Assembly (NCBI GenBank): GCA_964636575.1
Contig: CAZWSE010000025.1
Coordinates: forward strand, 1-37,149
DNA: 37,149 nt
Origin: CAZWSE01 sp964636575
GTDB taxonomy: Bacteria > Pseudomonadota > Alphaproteobacteria > Rhodobacterales > Rhodobacteraceae
Reading direction: 5' to 3'
Part shown: positions 23,817-31,863 of the stretch, piece by piece
How the letters are laid out: each line of letters opens with the position of its first letter
Position numbering within the stretch: position 1 is the stretch's first letter
Translations under genes and position numbers: made by a program
Notes under the pieces: generated by a model
The model's input: the letters and a program-made list of their open reading frames with translations, nothing else
Database searches by the model: none
Told to the model about the DNA's origin: nothing

Positions 23817-24814
23817 TGCGCGCCCCTGCGTTTTGGTTCACTGCGCCGAACCGCCCTGCACTGCGCGCGCGCGTCTTAGCCCCTTTGGGCAATCTTTACG
23901 CCCGCGCAACTGCAAAGCGGCTTGAGAACGGACCAACCGCGCAGCTGGATATTCCGGTCATCTGCATCGGCAATCTAAACGCAGGCGGGACTGGAAAGAC
24001 CCCCACCGTTATCGCCGTCACAGAGATCTTGCGCGACAAGTTCCACACCGTGCACATCGTATCGCGCGGGCATGGGGGCACGTTGGACGGGCCTGTCAAA
24101 GTCGACCCGTCGCGCCACAGTGCGGCGCAGGTCGGGGACGAGCCATTGTTGCTGTCTGCCTTTGCCGAAGTCTGGGTGGCCAAAGATCGGGCTGCGGGGG
24201 GACGCGCGGCGCAAGAAGCTGGCGCAAGTGTCATTGTCATGGACGACGGGTTCCAGAACCCGTCACTGGCCAAAGACCTTTCCATCATCGTCGTCGATGC
24301 AGCCAAGGGGTTCGGCAACGGGCGGTGCCTACCCGCTGGTCCTTTGCGCGAACCTGTGGGCGTTGGCCTTGCCCGCGCTGATCTGTTGTTGTCCATCGGC
24401 GCACCAGACGATCAAACGGCTTTCGCGGCCCAATGGTCAAAAGACATCACCCTACCCCATATCGCGGCCCAACTTATTCCGCTGCAAACGGGCATGGATT
24501 GGTCAGACACGCCTTTGCTGGCCTTCGCTGGGATCGGCCACCCTGAGAAGTTCTTTCGCACGCTTAAATCGCTCGGTGGAAATCTGGCACGCGCGGAAAG
24601 TCTTGATGACCATCAACCGCTGACCCCTGCCCTGATGATGCGGCTGGAGAACGAGGCGAAAGCCTTGGGCGCGCAGATGGTCACGACGGAAAAGGACGCG
24701 GTGCGCCTGCCTGCAAGCTTCCGAAGCAAGGTGATCACTTTGCCTGTGCGGTTGGCATTTGAGGATGATCAACCCTTGCAGGACGCTTTGAACGTATTGC
24801 CCAAACCGGACTAA
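23816..24814 (+). CDS. lpxK: Tetraacyldisaccharide 4'-kinase
   Basis: LpxK phosphorylates the 4' position of the lipid A disaccharide, one step before Kdo addition, on the cytoplasmic membrane. The 332-residue protein has a modified Walker A, GNLNAGGTGKTP (about 52-63), the segment IVSRGHGG, and VIVMDDGFQNPSLAKDLSIIVVDA containing the catalytic Asp motif DDGFQ. An amphipathic N-terminal helix (FTAPNRPALRARVLAPLGNLY) would anchor it to the membrane. It is cotranscribed with waaA. Its last 4 bp overlap the convergent CoA-transferase gene. Confidence 0.95.
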   Translation: MRAPAFWFTAPNRPALRARVLAPLGNLYARATAKRLENGPTAQLDIPVICIGNLNAGGTGKTPTVIAVTEILRDKFHTVHIVSRGHGGTLDGPVKVDPSRHSAAQVGDEPLLLSAFAEVWVAKDRAAGGRAAQEAGASVIVMDDGFQNPSLAKDLSIIVVDAAKGFGNGRCLPAGPLREPVGVGLARADLLLSIGAPDDQTAFAAQWSKDITLPHIAAQLIPLQTGMDWSDTPLLAFAGIGHPEKFFRTLKSLGGNLARAESLDDHQPLTPALMMRLENEAKALGAQMVTTEKDAVRLPASFRSKVITLPVRLAFEDDQPLQDALNVLPKPD

Positions 24815-25926
24815 CCGTCGTCTTCGCCGAGTTTCGGTGCGGGTCTATGCAAGGACAGGTTCGCATCTGAAAACTTGATCGGAGACCGAATGCCGGGCAC
24901 CCCATCAAGTTCGATCTGCATGCCGCGCGCGATCACTTGGGGGTCTGCAAAGACCTCATCCATTGTGTTGATCGGCCCTGCAGGCACACCTTCGTCTTCA
25001 CAAGCCGCCAGAAGATCGGCTTTGGTTCGTTTTGAGGTCGCCCCGTTCAGCCGCGCGATCATGGCTGCCCGATTGGCCACACGATCTGCGTTCTTGGCGT
25101 AGTCCGGATCATCCACCATGTCATCGAGCCCCAAGAGCCCACAAAGCCGCTGATACTGGCCTGTGTTGCCCGTTGCGATGATGATGTGCCCGTCGCTGCA
25201 ATCGAACACTTGGTAGGGGGTCAGGTTGGGGTGTGCATTGCCCATCCGCCCCGGTGCAGTGCCTGTGGTCAGATAGTTCATGCCTTGATTGCCTGTGACA
25301 GACACCGCCACATCGAGCAGGGACATATCAATGTGCTGCCCGCGCTCTGTCGCGTTTCGCTGGTGCACAGCGGCAAGAATGGCGGTGGTTGCATAGACGC
25401 CTGTGAACACATCCGTGATCGCAATGCCTGACTTTTGCGGCTGGCCGTCGGCCTCGCCCGTGATGGACATCAGCCCAGACATCCCTTGGATGATAAAGTC
25501 ATAGCCCGCGCGGTGGGAATAGGGACCGTCTTGACCGAAGCCCGTGATCGAACAGTAGATCAGTCGTGGATTGACTTGCGACAGGCTTGCATAGTCCAGC
25601 CCGTATTTGGCAAGCCCGTCTTTCTTGAAATTCTCGATCAGAATGTCTGCGTCTTTGATCAGGTCGCGGACACGGGCCTGACCTTCTTCGGTTTTGAAAT
25701 CCACTACGACCGAGGCTTTGCCCCGATTGGTCGAATGGAAGTACGAAGCCGACACATCATCGCCGCGATCCACGAAGGGCGGACCCCATTGGCGGGTGTC
25801 ATCGCCCTGAGGCGATTCCACCTTTATCACTTCGGCCCCGAGATCAGACAGGGTTTGTCCGGCCCAAGGGCCTGCCAGCACGCGGGCCATTTCGATAACT
25901 TTGAGACCCGCGAGCGGCCCTGGCAT
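24811..25926 (-). CDS. CaiB/BaiF family (class III) CoA-transferase
   Basis: The 371-residue product begins with the family motif LAGLKVIEMARVLAGPWAGQTLSDLGAEVIKVE and continues with NRGKASVVVDFKT, FKKDGLAKYGLDYASLSQVNPRLIY and SITGFGQDGPYSHRAGYDFIIQGMSG. Such enzymes move CoA between carboxylic acids; which acids cannot be told. The start at 25924-25926 matches the usual N-terminus and overlaps the DsbA-like stop by 1 bp (TGATG); a longer frame to 26055 reads through the upstream gene in another phase. It is the last gene of a leftward DUF721-dsbA-transferase unit. Confidence 0.92.
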   Translation of the reverse strand: MPGPLAGLKVIEMARVLAGPWAGQTLSDLGAEVIKVESPQGDDTRQWGPPFVDRGDDVSASYFHSTNRGKASVVVDFKTEEGQARVRDLIKDADILIENFKKDGLAKYGLDYASLSQVNPRLIYCSITGFGQDGPYSHRAGYDFIIQGMSGLMSITGEADGQPQKSGIAITDVFTGVYATTAILAAVHQRNATERGQHIDMSLLDVAVSVTGNQGMNYLTTGTAPGRMGNAHPNLTPYQVFDCSDGHIIIATGNTGQYQRLCGLLGLDDMVDDPDYAKNADRVANRAAMIARLNGATSKRTKADLLAACEDEGVPAGPINTMDEVFADPQVIARGMQIELDGVPGIRSPIKFSDANLSLHRPAPKLGEDDG

Positions 25927-26606
25927 CAGTTGCCCAGTTCTGCGTCGATCATGGCGGCCATTTCTGTGTAGCTCATGTTCGATTGCAGTTCGCCGTTGAT
26001 CATGAAGCTTGGCGTTGAGCGGATGCCATCGCGTTCCGCGTTGATCTGATACCATGCGACCAGCGATTGCAGTTTTTCGCCGTCTTGCAGACAGGCCTCA
26101 AGCTGTTCGTTGTCCAGCCCTGCCAGCAGCCCGATTTTGCGCAACTCGCCGATGATTGCTGCCGGATCGCCTGCGCGTGACCAAAGCTGTTGTTCTTTGT
26201 AGATCAAGTCGGATATCCCGAAGAACTTGTCTGGCCCACCACAACGCGCGATGGCTGATGCCCAAAGTCCGTAGCGGTCAAAGTAGACTTCGCGGTAGAC
26301 AAATTTGATTTTACCGGTGTCGATGTAGTCCGCTTTAAGCTGCTTGTACGGCCCTGCATGGAACGTCGCGCAGTGCGGGCATGTGTAGGATGCGTATTCG
26401 ATGATCTCGACCGCTGCATCCGGATTGCCCTGCACCATTTCAACGATGCCGGAGATATCGACGTCTTCTGCGGCTGTTTGCGCATTCGCCGCCCCAAGCA
26501 AGGCGCTTGCCGCGTCGTTGGAGGCTGATTGGGAGTTGTTGTTGGCGAAGAACACCCCTGCAGCCCCTGCAATCACAACAATCGCAATCATCAATAGTTT
26601 AGGCAT
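25926..26606 (-). CDS. DsbA-family thiol-disulfide protein
   Basis: This 226-residue protein has an N-terminal membrane anchor or uncleaved signal (LLMIAIVVIAGAAGVFFA), then a linker and a thioredoxin-fold domain with the active site C76-P-H-C79 (SYTCPHCATFH) and a cis-Pro loop STPSFMINGE. It would oxidise or isomerise disulfides in the periplasm. It resembles the BdbD-like DsbA forms common in roseobacters rather than E. coli DsbA. AAGGAAACGAG precedes the ATG. It lies 12 bp behind the DUF721 gene, a conserved neighbour in this group. Confidence 0.92.
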   Translation of the reverse strand: MPKLLMIAIVVIAGAAGVFFANNNSQSASNDAASALLGAANAQTAAEDVDISGIVEMVQGNPDAAVEIIEYASYTCPHCATFHAGPYKQLKADYIDTGKIKFVYREVYFDRYGLWASAIARCGGPDKFFGISDLIYKEQQLWSRAGDPAAIIGELRKIGLLAGLDNEQLEACLQDGEKLQSLVAWYQINAERDGIRSTPSFMINGELQSNMSYTEMAAMIDAELGN

Positions 26607-26618
26607 CTCGTTTCCTTC

Positions 26619-27128
26619 TTAGCGTTTTGCTTTGGTCAATACGTTGCAGGCGAGCTGTTCCAGCGCCGCCCGTAAATCTTCGTCTCCGACAGGTTCCGCA
26701 ACTGAGTGCGCTGTCTTTGCGATCTCTGGATCAAGGGGTGCATCCCCCTTTTGTGCCGCTTTGGTTTCAAACTGCACTTGCCCTTCGCTGAACCCTGTCG
26801 CTGCCGTTTGCGTGATCCGCACCCGTGCGATGGCGTTGTATCCGTAGACCGCGTTCACCCGTGTTCGCAGTGTATCCTTTTGCATTTCCAGCATGGGCGC
26901 TTGTGCCCCTGTGGTCAGCACCGTCAGTGTCGCCCCCATGCCGCCTTTTGAGTAGCTGACGTTCACTGGTCGTGCGATGGCCGCGATGTCTTCCCCTGCG
27001 ATTTCCGGCCAGTGTGTCAAAAGCCGGCTGACTGCGAATCCGCGCGTCTCACCCGCGGACCTGATCCGCCCCTGCAACAGGCTGGACGTCCGTTTGAACC
27101 CTTTTGTTGTTGCGCGGCGCATTGCCAT
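26619..27128 (-). CDS. DUF721/DciA-like protein
   Basis: This 169-residue basic protein has a central KH-like domain (about 30-105) with LLTHWPEIAGEDIAAIARPVNVSY and AQAPMLEMQKDTLRTRVNAVYGYNAIARVRI, the DUF721 pattern. Members of this family (DciA) are the ancestral loaders of the replicative helicase DnaB. Here the C-terminal extension (105-169) is low in complexity and probably disordered. It leads the leftward unit and is divergent from mutY across 83 bp. Third codon positions are strongly A-rich, opposite to mutY (see findings). Confidence 0.88.
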   Translation of the reverse strand: MAMRRATTKGFKRTSSLLQGRIRSAGETRGFAVSRLLTHWPEIAGEDIAAIARPVNVSYSKGGMGATLTVLTTGAQAPMLEMQKDTLRTRVNAVYGYNAIARVRITQTAATGFSEGQVQFETKAAQKGDAPLDPEIAKTAHSVAEPVGDEDLRAALEQLACNVLTKAKR

Positions 27129-27211
27129 GGCTGTGTTTCCCCGATCTACGCGCTATTGTAAGCCTCATGTGGCTTTGTGCCAGTGAAACCGTTCCGAAGG
27201 CTGGATAAACA

Positions 27212-28303
27212 TTGCGTGAGTCCCCCCCAACCGCCGCGACCCTGCTTGAGTGGTACGATGCCAATGCCCGACCTATGCCGTGGCGCGTTCCCCCTGCTGA
27301 CCGCAAGGCTGGTGTGATCCCTGATCCCTACCGCGTCTGGCTGTCCGAGATTATGTTGCAGCAAACCACTGTGGCCGCTGTCACAGACTACTTTCACCGC
27401 TTTACCGCACGCTGGCCGACTGTTGCTGATCTTGCCGCCGCCGAGGACGCCGATGTGATGGGTGAGTGGGCCGGATTGGGGTACTACGCCCGTGCCCGCA
27501 ACTTGCTGAAATGCGCCCGTGCCGTGGTCGCAGATCACGGGGGCGCCTTTCCCGCAGATCATGCCGCTTTGCTGAAGCTGCCCGGCATTGGCCCCTATAC
27601 GGCTGCTGCTGTGTCCTCGATCGCTTTTGATCAACGCTATGTTGTGGTGGACGGCAACGTCGAGCGGGTGATGGCGCGGCTTTATGATGTGCATGTGCCT
27701 TTGCCTGCCTCAAAGCCCGATTTGACCGCCTTGGCCGAAGCTTTGACCCCAGACCACCGCCCGGGGGATTATGCCCAAGCCGTGATGGATTTGGGCGCGA
27801 CCCTGTGCAGCCCCAAGTCCCCTGCTTGCGGGATTTGCCCTTGGCGCGACCCTTGCAAGGCGCGTGTCGCGGGGACCGCAGCGGAGCTGCCGAAGAAGAC
27901 CCCGAAACCACCCAAACCTGTCCGGCGCGGTATCGCTTATCTGGCCCAACGCGCCGATGGGGCTTGGCTGCTGGAACGACGGCCTGACAAAGGACTGCTG
28001 GGCGGGATGCTAGGGTGGCCGGGGTCAGAGTGGATTGAAGCCGCTACAGCCCCCGACGCTACACCGCCCTGCGATGGCGATTGGCAAACCTTAGGCGGTG
28101 TAGTACGCCACACGTTCACGCATTTTCATCTGATCCTTGAGGTGCGGACCGCGACTATTCCCCTCGACCGGACTGCTGACGTGGGTCAGTTTGTCGAAAA
28201 GGCAGCTTTCCGCCCGTCCGATTTGCCAACTGTTATGCGCAAAGCCTATGACCTTGCGACGCAGGCAAACGGGGTTGGAGACGCCTCAAAACTACGGGTA
28301 TGA
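27212..28303 (+). CDS. mutY: A/G-specific adenine DNA glycosylase
   Basis: MutY removes adenine paired with 8-oxoguanine. The 363-residue product has the catalytic Glu46 in WLSEIMLQQT, a helix-hairpin-helix PGIGPYTAAAV (124-134), catalytic Asp147 in VVVDGNVERV, and the [4Fe-4S] cysteines C199-x6-C206-x2-C209-x5-C215. The C-terminal NUDIX-like domain that reads 8-oxoG begins near 235 (RRGIAYLAQRADGAWLLERR). The start is a TTG at 27212: an in-frame stop lies just upstream and GAAGG/GGA precede it. Confidence 0.95.
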   Translation: MRESPPTAATLLEWYDANARPMPWRVPPADRKAGVIPDPYRVWLSEIMLQQTTVAAVTDYFHRFTARWPTVADLAAAEDADVMGEWAGLGYYARARNLLKCARAVVADHGGAFPADHAALLKLPGIGPYTAAAVSSIAFDQRYVVVDGNVERVMARLYDVHVPLPASKPDLTALAEALTPDHRPGDYAQAVMDLGATLCSPKSPACGICPWRDPCKARVAGTAAELPKKTPKPPKPVRRGIAYLAQRADGAWLLERRPDKGLLGGMLGWPGSEWIEAATAPDATPPCDGDWQTLGGVVRHTFTHFHLILEVRTATIPLDRTADVGQFVEKAAFRPSDLPTVMRKAYDLATQANGVGDASKLRV

Positions 28304-28334
28304 TCCTTTCACAATCCAACGCGAGACCTGACAT

Positions 28335-29471
28335 ATGACCCTATCTGCCGAAGACCTGAACCGCCCCATGACTGTATGGCCGTTTTGGATGTCTTTCCTG
28401 CTGCTGCCACTGGCGTGGGTCGGAGCGATCTACGGTGGATGGAGCATTTTGCTGCTGCCCGTTCTAACTTGGTTTCTATTTTCCGGTCTTGATTTCGTGG
28501 TGGGAAAGAACACCGAAAATGCGGACCCGATGATCGAAGACGAGGATCTGGAGCTTTACAATTGGGTGACGATCCTATGGGTGCCTGCGCAGTTCATTAT
28601 GTTGTTCTGGATGCTGTGGTATGTGCCGCAAGCAGATCATCTGAACCTGTTGGAGCGGGTCGGTCTGTTCTTCGGCGTTGGCGTTATCACAGGCACCATC
28701 GGGATCAACTACAGCCACGAGTTGATGCACCGCAAAAGCAAGTTTGAGCGCTGGTGTGCGGATGCACTGCTTGGAATGGTGCTGTATTCGCACTTCCGGT
28801 CGGAACATCTGCTGGTGCATCACCGCTATGTCGCCACCCCGCGCGATGCGGTTTCGGCTAAGTACAACGAAGGTTTTCATCGCTATTATCCACGGGTTCT
28901 GCGCGAAGGCTTCAAGTCTGCGTTCAAAGCCGAAGCTGCGATGTTGGACCGCAAAGAACTGCGCTGGTCGGATGGGTCAAACCCGTTCTGGCTTTATGCC
29001 TTTTTGCAGGGCGTTTTTCTGCTGCTGGCCATCGCCCTTGGCGGGTGGAGCGGGTTCTTCCTGTTTCTGATCCAAGCGGGCACGGCTATCTGGCAGCTGG
29101 AGCTGGTCAACTACATCGAACACTACGGATTGACCCGCAAACATCTGGGCGAGGGCAAATACGAACATGTCCTGCCCCGCCATTCATGGAACGCGGCCCA
29201 GCGCGCGTCCAACTGGTTGCTGATCAATTTGCAGCGCCATTCGGACCACCATTATAAACCTGATCGTCGGTTCCCATTGCTGCAAACCTATACCGAGGCC
29301 GATGCACCGCAGCTGCCCTATGGCTATCCTGTTATGACGATGGTTGCGATGGTTCCGCCGCTGTGGCGCAAGATGATGAACCCACGAGTCCGGCGCTGGC
29401 GTGAGATGTATTACCCTGAAATCACGGATTGGTCGGCCTATAACACGGGCACGAACCCGATGCCCCGCTGA
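28335..29471 (+). CDS. alkB: Alkane 1-monooxygenase (AlkB-type membrane hydroxylase)
   Basis: AlkB oxidises the terminal carbon of medium-chain alkanes with a di-iron centre in the membrane, using rubredoxin as electron donor. The 378-residue product has hydrophobic segments near 16-50, 78-98 and 108-125, and further ones near 215-255. All four His motifs are present: HELMH (128-132), EHLLVHHRYVATPRD (157-171), NYIEHYG (259-265) and LQRHSDHH (299-306). No rubredoxin domain is fused and no rubredoxin gene is visible nearby. It lies 31 bp behind mutY and converges on a TetR gene across 6 bp. Confidence 0.93.
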   Translation: MTLSAEDLNRPMTVWPFWMSFLLLPLAWVGAIYGGWSILLLPVLTWFLFSGLDFVVGKNTENADPMIEDEDLELYNWVTILWVPAQFIMLFWMLWYVPQADHLNLLERVGLFFGVGVITGTIGINYSHELMHRKSKFERWCADALLGMVLYSHFRSEHLLVHHRYVATPRDAVSAKYNEGFHRYYPRVLREGFKSAFKAEAAMLDRKELRWSDGSNPFWLYAFLQGVFLLLAIALGGWSGFFLFLIQAGTAIWQLELVNYIEHYGLTRKHLGEGKYEHVLPRHSWNAAQRASNWLLINLQRHSDHHYKPDRRFPLLQTYTEADAPQLPYGYPVMTMVAMVPPLWRKMMNPRVRRWREMYYPEITDWSAYNTGTNPMPR

Positions 29472-29477
29472 CCGTGA

Positions 29478-30044
29478 TCAGTCCAGCGGAATGCGGCGGC
29501 GCATAAGCGCTGTGGCGTCGTCGAAGGCTTGATCCGACCCGGCTGCGCGGGCAACAAGTTGTGCCCCCAAGACCTGCGAAAACGCGGCTTGTGCAGCCTC
29601 TGCCGGTGGCCCTACCGCTTTGATTGATCCGTCGTCTTTGGCGCGTGTGAACACGGCCTCTAACCATCTGAGGTGCAGGTTTTGCACTGCGTCGACGTCT
29701 GCATGCACATCAGGCTCAAAACTGTCGTAGGCTGAAATATAGGCCGCACATAGCCCGATGGCTTGGCCCTTTTGCGTGTCCGCATGGAAGAGATCGATGT
29801 AGACGGCCAGTTGTTCTCCACCGGTACGGTAGGTTTGGGAAATGTGGTCGAGCTTTTTACCCGCCTTTTCCATATGCGATTTTATCAAGGCTTCCGCCAA
29901 GTCCGCTTTGGTCGCGAAGTGGTAATGCACGCTGGCTTTGCGGATACCTGTTGCATTGGCAAGGTCGCCGAAGCTGAAAGCGTCAAACCCGCGTGTGCGG
30001 ATGAACTGTTCGGCGTGAGACAAAAGCTTTGTGCGGGTATCCAT
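29478..30044 (-). CDS. TetR/AcrR-family transcriptional regulator
   Basis: This 188-residue protein has an N-terminal helix-turn-helix (about 22-50: FSFGDLANATGIRKASVHYHFATKADL) and a variable ligand-binding C-terminal domain resembling TetR_C-type repressors with a Phe/Ala-rich helical core. Its ligand is unknown. ATG 30044 with AAGG 7 bases upstream is chosen; the longer frame to 30158 has no ribosome site. It converges on alkB, so control of alkB is possible but not shown by position. A short inverted repeat overlaps its ribosome site. Confidence 0.9.
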   Translation of the reverse strand: MDTRTKLLSHAEQFIRTRGFDAFSFGDLANATGIRKASVHYHFATKADLAEALIKSHMEKAGKKLDHISQTYRTGGEQLAVYIDLFHADTQKGQAIGLCAAYISAYDSFEPDVHADVDAVQNLHLRWLEAVFTRAKDDGSIKAVGPPAEAAQAAFSQVLGAQLVARAAGSDQAFDDATALMRRRIPLD

Positions 30045-30048
30045 GCCG

Positions 30049-30064
30049 TACCTTCTACGAGGTA
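30049..30064 (-). promoter_or_regulatory. Possible TetR autoregulatory operator
   Basis: An inverted repeat TACCT-N6-AGGTA (30049-30053 and 30060-30064) lies 4 bases upstream of the TetR start and overlaps its ribosome site. Five-base arms are short for a TetR operator, so this is only a candidate. Confidence 0.25.
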
Positions 30065-30097
30065 GGTGCGCGCGGGGCAAGAGGGGCCGGCTTTTGC

Positions 30098-31477
30098 CTA
30101 GCCCGCCAGCAACTTGCTTTCTTGCACTTTTAAGCATGGCCGAACCGGTGCGCCCCAATCGTTTGGCTGGGTGCGCAAGGTTGGAAAGAGCGTGAACAGC
30201 TCTTCGCGGGCTTGCAGGTCCATGTGCTGTTTTGAGACCTCGCCTGCGTGCAGGCTTTCGGTTTTGGCCCCGTTTGCGGTGATGATTTGGTGTTTGTCGA
30301 AGCCGATGTGGATGTAGCTGACGCCCGTTGATGCGGTTTGCGTCATGACCGTCGTGTCATTGACCAAGCCTTTCGCGGGTGCAAGGATTTGGCTGTGCCC
30401 GAAGAACATCTGCGCGCGCCAGCCGCTGATCAGCAGCTTGTGTTGCGGCGAAACGACCAAATCCTGCACAGGCACATTTGGCCCGAGCGCCCCTGCTTTG
30501 ATCACGATTGGACGCTGGTCAGGCGTGTGCGCTAAAGTGTCCGCGCTGAGGTCGGTTTGGCATGAGATCATGACAGGCTGTGGTCCATCATCTGCCGTCA
30601 AGACCATGTCGCCGTTTTTGATGTGGGCCACATCGCGGGGGCCAAGGGGCGTGTCGATCATCGTACCGGGTGTGAAACACAGGATCTGGCCGAGCTCGAA
30701 CCCGACCAATCCGAAGCTTTCATTGGGATGCGCGGATTCACCGTTGCCGGTTTCTTCGTCGAACTTTGCAGTGATCGTGCCCGTTGAACCCGTTATGCTG
30801 TTGCCGTTTCCGATGACCACGTTTCCAGCTTCGGGATCGTTCATGGATTGGGTTTCACCAAACACAGCGCCGTTGGTCAGTGCACCGCCAAGGCCGAAGG
30901 TTGTGTTTCCGGTGGTGAGATCATTGTGCAGCGACGCATAGCCAGCTGTTCCATCGCCACCCGTCGAGATCGCGATCCAACCAACGTCTTCGCCTGTGTT
31001 GGTTCCGTCAGACAGCGACCCTTCTTGCAATTGCACATCAAAGCCGCTGCTGGTCACATTGAACGGATCACTGTCGACAACGTCCGTGTCGTTCTGGGAC
31101 ATGACGTTGGTCAAGACGACGGGCGCGCCCGAGTGAGACCCTGCGAGCGAGACCGCGCTGGCCGCATCGGTTGCAACGGTGGTGCCGGCCTCGATGATGC
31201 GTCCGTCTGCCAGAGTGTGCACACCTGGTTCAACCGCGATCCAGTTGATCGTTTCAGATGCGGGGTGCGGGCCGTCTTCGTCTTCCCATTCCTCAAGAAT
31301 GAAGTTGAACCCGTTGGCATCAACAGACACGACCCGCAGCGAATATTCGTTTCCGCCTGCGTTGGTCGAGGACAAATGAATCACTGCGTCTGTGAGCGGA
31401 CCGGTAAAGTCGACCCGCACGATTTCGCCGTCGCCAAACCCTCCGCGGGTCAGTGTTCCGATTTCTCCAATGGCCAT
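30098..31477 (-). CDS. Hint-domain protein with three H-type-lectin-like repeats
   Basis: This 459-residue protein has three tandem beta modules at about 20-100, 117-190 and 203-262. They share the pattern [acid/Gln]-E-x-(3-6)-D-G-x-(2-5)-E-x-[hydrophobic]-G/N-[WL]-[IV] (for example EEWEDEDGPHPASETINWIAVEPG-like ends), resembling H-type lectin modules. A Hint_2 domain begins at C267 (QILCFTPGTMIDTPLGPRDV) with its SPQHKLL motif at 343-349 and a tail similar to the other Hint protein (CLKVQESKLL). If the Hint part is active it would cut before C267 and release the lectin-like region (inference). No signal peptide is visible. GAGAG precedes the ATG. It is divergent from the SBP56 gene across 386 bp. 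Confidence 0.85.
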   Translation of the reverse strand: MAIGEIGTLTRGGFGDGEIVRVDFTGPLTDAVIHLSSTNAGGNEYSLRVVSVDANGFNFILEEWEDEDGPHPASETINWIAVEPGVHTLADGRIIEAGTTVATDAASAVSLAGSHSGAPVVLTNVMSQNDTDVVDSDPFNVTSSGFDVQLQEGSLSDGTNTGEDVGWIAISTGGDGTAGYASLHNDLTTGNTTFGLGGALTNGAVFGETQSMNDPEAGNVVIGNGNSITGSTGTITAKFDEETGNGESAHPNESFGLVGFELGQILCFTPGTMIDTPLGPRDVAHIKNGDMVLTADDGPQPVMISCQTDLSADTLAHTPDQRPIVIKAGALGPNVPVQDLVVSPQHKLLISGWRAQMFFGHSQILAPAKGLVNDTTVMTQTASTGVSYIHIGFDKHQIITANGAKTESLHAGEVSKQHMDLQAREELFTLFPTLRTQPNDWGAPVRPCLKVQESKLLAG

Positions 31478-31614
31478 GTCGTGTCTCTCTCAGGGGCTAG
31501 AATTGTGGTTAATCACCTAGGCTGCTTTTGAGACGACATTGAGGCAGAAGGTCTGTCGTTTCGCCGTAACACGATGAAAAATAACGATTTTCGCGGGGAA
31601 AATTTCAGCGCGCG

Positions 31615-31628
31615 TGTCACATATGACA
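31615..31628. promoter_or_regulatory. TGTCA-N4-TGACA inverted repeat
   Basis: Perfect 5-bp arms (31615-31619 and 31624-31628) around CATA, 137 bp from the Hint start and 235 bp from the SBP56 start. The layout resembles sites of dimeric CRP/FNR-type regulators, but the half-site is not a known FNR one. Which gene it serves is unclear. Confidence 0.35.
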
Positions 31629-31729
31629 AATCCTGCCATTTCGCTTGAACTTCAGCCGCCGCGCCGACACCCTGAGACAGCCGTGCCATCAAACAGAAAA
31701 TCCTTGCAATGAGAAACGGTCTCGGCTTC

Positions 31730-31744
31730 AATTGTCTGACAATT
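31730..31744. promoter_or_regulatory. GntR-type operator upstream of the SBP56/methanethiol oxidase gene
   Basis: A perfect 15-base palindrome, AATTGTC-T-GACAATT, contains TTGTCTGACAA. This fits the TNGTNNNACNA operator consensus of FadR-subfamily GntR regulators exactly. It lies 119 bp before the SBP56 ATG, a usual distance for promoter control. The regulator itself is not in the window. Confidence 0.6.
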
Positions 31745-31863
31745 AAAACGGGCTCGTATTCAAGATCGTACTTGGAGCAATCGGCCGAAATTTTCAAAGC
31801 GCCAGTAAGGAAGCCTGAGACGAATTCACACCAAAAATTCATACCACCCGGGAGGACCAACAC

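Larger units (their letters stand above)
31478..31863. other. Regulatory intergenic region between the Hint gene and the SBP56 gene
   Basis: 386 bp with no supported gene, AT-richer than the coding sequence around it. It contains two clear palindromes (31615-31628 and 31730-31744) listed separately, and the SBP56 ribosome site GGGAGGA at about 31851. No terminator or RNA gene was recognised. Confidence 0.7.
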
